The translations under genes were made by a program, and so were the position numbers. Source: Acidithiobacillus sp. (GTDB lineage: Bacteria > Pseudomonadota > Gammaproteobacteria > Acidithiobacillales > Acidithiobacillaceae). Taken from it: DNA of 46,630 nucleotides. The notes beneath the pieces are model-generated. The model ran no database searches, was not told the origin of the DNA, and saw only the letters and a program-made list of their open reading frames with translations. This document shows positions 46,475 to 46,630 of the stretch, piece after piece (the first letter of the stretch is position 1; each line of letters begins with the position of its first letter). Location: NCBI RefSeq assembly GCF_023256195.1, contig NZ_JAGDWX010000026.1, forward strand, positions 1-46,630. The letters are read 5' to 3'.

Positions 46475-46502
46475 CATAATCATACTTTATTGCCTGCGAA
46501 CA
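46474..46502 (-). repeat. Right terminal repeat of the Tn7-like element
   Basis: On the minus strand it begins TGTTCGCAGG and continues CAATAAAGTATGATTATGG; 23 of 29 bases match the left end. CAATAAAGT is also present at the same distance from the tip in the right end of Tn7 itself, as I recall that sequence. The tip lies 24 bp from the glmS stop codon. Confidence 0.82.
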
Positions 46503-46507
46503 GTCGC
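46503..46507. repeat. Right 5-bp target-site duplication (GTCGC)
   Basis: GTCGC directly abuts the outer ACA/TGT tip of the right end and equals the duplication at 41528-41532. It falls inside the sequence downstream of glmS where Tn7 integrates. Confidence 0.85.
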
Positions 46508-46526
46508 CGCCATTTTGCCGCCTATC

Positions 46527-46630
46527 TCACTCGACCGTGACGGCCTTGGCAAGGTTGCGCGGACGATCGACGTCGGTCCCTTTCACCAGTGCGGCATGAT
46601 AGGCAAGCAATTGTACCGGTATAGCGTGCA
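46527..46630 (-). CDS. glmS: Glucosamine-fructose-6-phosphate aminotransferase, C-terminal end
   Basis: The last 34 codons of GlmS, which makes glucosamine 6-phosphate for cell-wall synthesis; the rest lies beyond the window. The reading ends with [20 protein letters not shown] and LAKAVTVE then TGA, the nearly invariant GlmS terminus. This 3' end is also the recognition site of TnsD for Tn7 integration, so the gene defines the insertion point of the neighbouring element. Confidence 0.96.
   Translation of the reverse strand, partial: HAIPVQLLAYHAALVKGTDVDRPRNLAKAVTVE

Larger units (their letters stand above)
41533..46502. mobile_element. Tn7-like element at attTn7, no transposase genes seen
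   Basis: A 4970-bp element defined by matching inverted ends (41533-41561 and 46502-46474; 23 of 29 positions agree, both starting TGT), a 5-bp duplication GTCGC on both flanks, and insertion 24 bp past the glmS stop codon, the standard Tn7 target position. The glmS-proximal end resembles Tn7's right end, including CAATAAAGT, and Tn7 also inserts right end towards glmS. Inside are a truncated WYL regulator gene, a DUF262/DUF1524 operon, a small zinc-ribbon gene and an IS3 fragment. I find no tnsA-E. It is either a non-autonomous element moved in trans or one that lost its tns genes. Tn7-like Tn5468 is known at glmS in A. ferrooxidans. Confidence 0.88.

Noticed and set aside
41533-46502. tnsA-E or other DDE transposase genes inside the element
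   Set aside because: Looked for on both strands; only a short IS3 OrfB fragment and unassignable frames are present.
41533-46502. Tn5053/Tn402-type (TniA) element
   Set aside because: These also start TGT and duplicate 5 bp, but the glmS +24 position and CAATAAAGT near the tip fit Tn7 better.
1-46630. CRISPR array
   Set aside because: No regularly spaced repeats seen; the only tandem repeats are the TnsB-like sites at the transposon ends.

Overview
The window reads as chromosome of a high-GC, autotrophic gammaproteobacterium-like acidophile, most likely Acidithiobacillus. Species is not settled; the high GC would suit A. caldus. The main reasons are the gene order suhB-fbp(glpX)-tkt-gap-pgk-pyk-fba-rpe-gph-trpE-trpG, which as I recall is the Calvin-cycle 'cbb3' operon of Acidithiobacillus, a Coq7-type ubiquinone hydroxylase, and a glmS locus occupied by a Tn7-like insertion, a known situation in A. 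ferrooxidans.

Layout. 1-855: tRNA-Met(CAT) and ssrA (tmRNA), both minus strand. 856-3581: a tightly overlapping minus-strand set, [2Fe-2S] ferredoxin, alpha/beta hydrolase and a NodI/NodJ-like ABC-2 exporter, divergent from coq7. 4280-19496: one long minus-strand run of 15 genes, read from suhB through the Calvin-cycle/glycolysis enzymes into trpE-G-D-C, then OsmC and an Rrf2 regulator. The operon joins CO2 fixation, lower glycolysis and tryptophan synthesis. 19584-23945: rsmE, ispH, rmuC, mscL with an unusual zinc-ribbon tail, and a small lipoprotein. 24008-32400: a tripartite RND efflux system divergent from a Met/His-rich Spy-like periplasmic protein and an OmpR/EnvZ-type two-component pair. 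32408-38078: a membrane-anchored small protein, UvrD/Rep helicase, CbpA-CbpM chaperone pair, a SIMPL-domain periplasmic protein and a 2OG-Fe(II) oxygenase. 38309-40917: GT2 plus ArnT-like glycosyltransferases, probably for lipid A or envelope glycan modification.

The right end is the accessory part. The final 104 bases are the 3' end of glmS on the minus strand. At 24 bp past its stop codon begins a Tn7-type transposon end (46474-46502, inverted). Its partner end is at 41533-41561: the two agree at 23 of 29 positions, both start TGT, both carry TnsB-site-like repeats, and both are flanked by the same 5-bp duplication GTCGC. This bounds a 4970-bp element inserted at attTn7, right end towards glmS as in Tn7 itself. 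I see no tnsABCD genes inside, so it looks non-autonomous or stripped.

The element's cargo is a compact, overlapping plus-strand operon: the C-terminal remnant of a WYL-type regulator, a DUF262 protein (GmrS-like), a DUF262-DUF1524 protein (GmrS+GmrD-like, HNH nuclease) and a small protein with a Cys4/His zinc-ribbon-like tail. This is a candidate anti-phage, modification-dependent restriction cassette travelling on a minimal Tn7-like vehicle, and it is the most interesting thing in the window. An IS3-family transposase fragment lies between the cargo and the right end. A decayed GGDEF gene lies just outside the left end.
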